Shown: piece by piece, positions 5,954-6,308 of the stretch
Layout of the letters: each line of letters starts with the position of its first letter
Position numbering within the stretch: the stretch's first letter is position 1
Origin: Akkermansiaceae bacterium
Lineage (GTDB): Bacteria; Verrucomicrobiota; Verrucomicrobiia; Verrucomicrobiales; Akkermansiaceae
DNA: 6,308 nucleotides
Direction of reading: 5' to 3'
Assembly: GCA_028293225.1 (NCBI GenBank)
Contig: JAQGPE010000114.1
Coordinates: 1-6,308, forward strand
Translations under genes and position numbers: made by a program
The notes under the pieces: generated by a model
Databases searched by the model: none
Told to the model about the DNA's origin: nothing
Seen by the model: the letters and a program-made list of their open reading frames with translations, nothing else

Positions 5954-6308
5954 ATGCAACTTTCCGACGGCATACTGCTCCGGCGTTTCTGCGAAAACTG
6001 CGATCAGGCGGCTTTCCGGACGCTCGTCGACCGTCATCTGCCGCTGGTCTATTCCACCGCGCTCCGCATCCTGCGCAGCGCGGATCTTGCCCAGGATGTC
6101 AGCCAGCAGACCTTTGTCCGGCTGGTGAGGAAAGCGGGCGGAATCCGCCGGGAATCCGGCCTGGTTCCGTGGCTGCATCTCACGGCGCGTGCGCTGGCGA
6201 TCGATTCCCTGCGCAGCGAGCGCCGCCGCCAGGCCCGGGAAATGAAGTCTGTCTCTCTCATGACCGCTCCCACCTCACCTTCTCCGGACTGGGAGGCCCT
6301 CGCTCCCG
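5954..6308 (+). CDS. ECF-type sigma-70 family RNA polymerase sigma factor, 3' truncated by window end
   Basis: The frame runs without a stop from ATG at 5954 off the end of the window (118 codons visible). Residues from LLRRFCENCDQAAF (8-21) onward give the sigma-2 region: AFRTLVDRHLPLVYSTALRILRS, then the typical DLAQDVSQQTFVRLVRKA (helix binding the -10 element and beta-prime coiled coil), and the VPWLHLTARALAIDSLRSERRR block that ends sigma-2. A linker rich in Ser/Thr/Pro follows (SVSLMTAPTSPSPDWEALAP), so region 4 must lie beyond the window. ECF factors of this kind direct RNA polymerase to stress or envelope genes and usually sit beside an anti-sigma factor, which may also lie beyond the edge. 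An AGGAG at 5930-5934 is 19 bases from the ATG, too far to be a good ribosome-binding site, and no in-frame start lies nearer. Which ECF group it belongs to cannot be told. Confidence 0.88.
   Translation, partial: MQLSDGILLRRFCENCDQAAFRTLVDRHLPLVYSTALRILRSADLAQDVSQQTFVRLVRKAGGIRRESGLVPWLHLTARALAIDSLRSERRRQAREMKSVSLMTAPTSPSPDWEALAP

Noticed and set aside
1..6308. CRISPR array, tRNA, rRNA, insertion sequence or phage attachment site
   Set aside because: No regularly spaced repeats, no cloverleaf-like sequence, no transposase motifs or terminal inverted repeats were seen; composition is even across the window.

Overview
The window is GC-rich, densely coding bacterial DNA. It most resembles the phylum Verrucomicrobiota (a Luteolibacter- or Verrucomicrobium-like organism). 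The lineage clues are a short PEP-CTERM-type exported protein with a C-terminal hydrophobic stretch ending in a run of arginines, a bifunctional-nuclease-domain protein whose sequence resembles verrucomicrobial homologues as I remember them, and an ECF sigma factor. This placement is inferred from family resemblance, because no rRNA or other marker gene is present.

Layout. Bases 1-97 hold no supported gene, only a small hairpin. A secreted PEP-CTERM-like protein lies on the minus strand (98-904) behind a leader of about 190 bp. A strong minus-strand intrinsic terminator (1097-1138) then closes what looks like a three-gene minus-strand operon. Read in transcription order, the operon is a bifunctional-nuclease (DUF151) protein (3673-3215), an M29-like metallo-aminopeptidase (3142-1937), and a stand-alone methyltransferase matching the C-terminal domain of the ovothiol enzyme OvoA (1959-1177). 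The last two genes overlap by 23 bases. A 109-bp divergent intergenic region separates this operon from a plus-strand pair: a Tat-exported purple-acid-phosphatase-like metallophosphoesterase (3783-4787) and the translesion polymerase DinB / Pol IV (4836-5873). A likely terminator follows dinB, and the window ends inside a plus-strand ECF sigma factor gene (5954 to beyond 6308).

How the genes may work together. The most interesting part is the minus-strand operon. It carries the methyltransferase half of ovothiol A synthesis without the iron-dependent 5-histidylcysteine sulfoxide synthase half, and it is coupled to a metallopeptidase with a complete set of M29 metal ligands. Either the synthase is encoded elsewhere in the genome or the enzyme methylates something else. 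A role for the peptidase in the same pathway is speculation from proximity. The phosphatase, DinB and sigma genes are recognisable families with no obvious functional link to one another.
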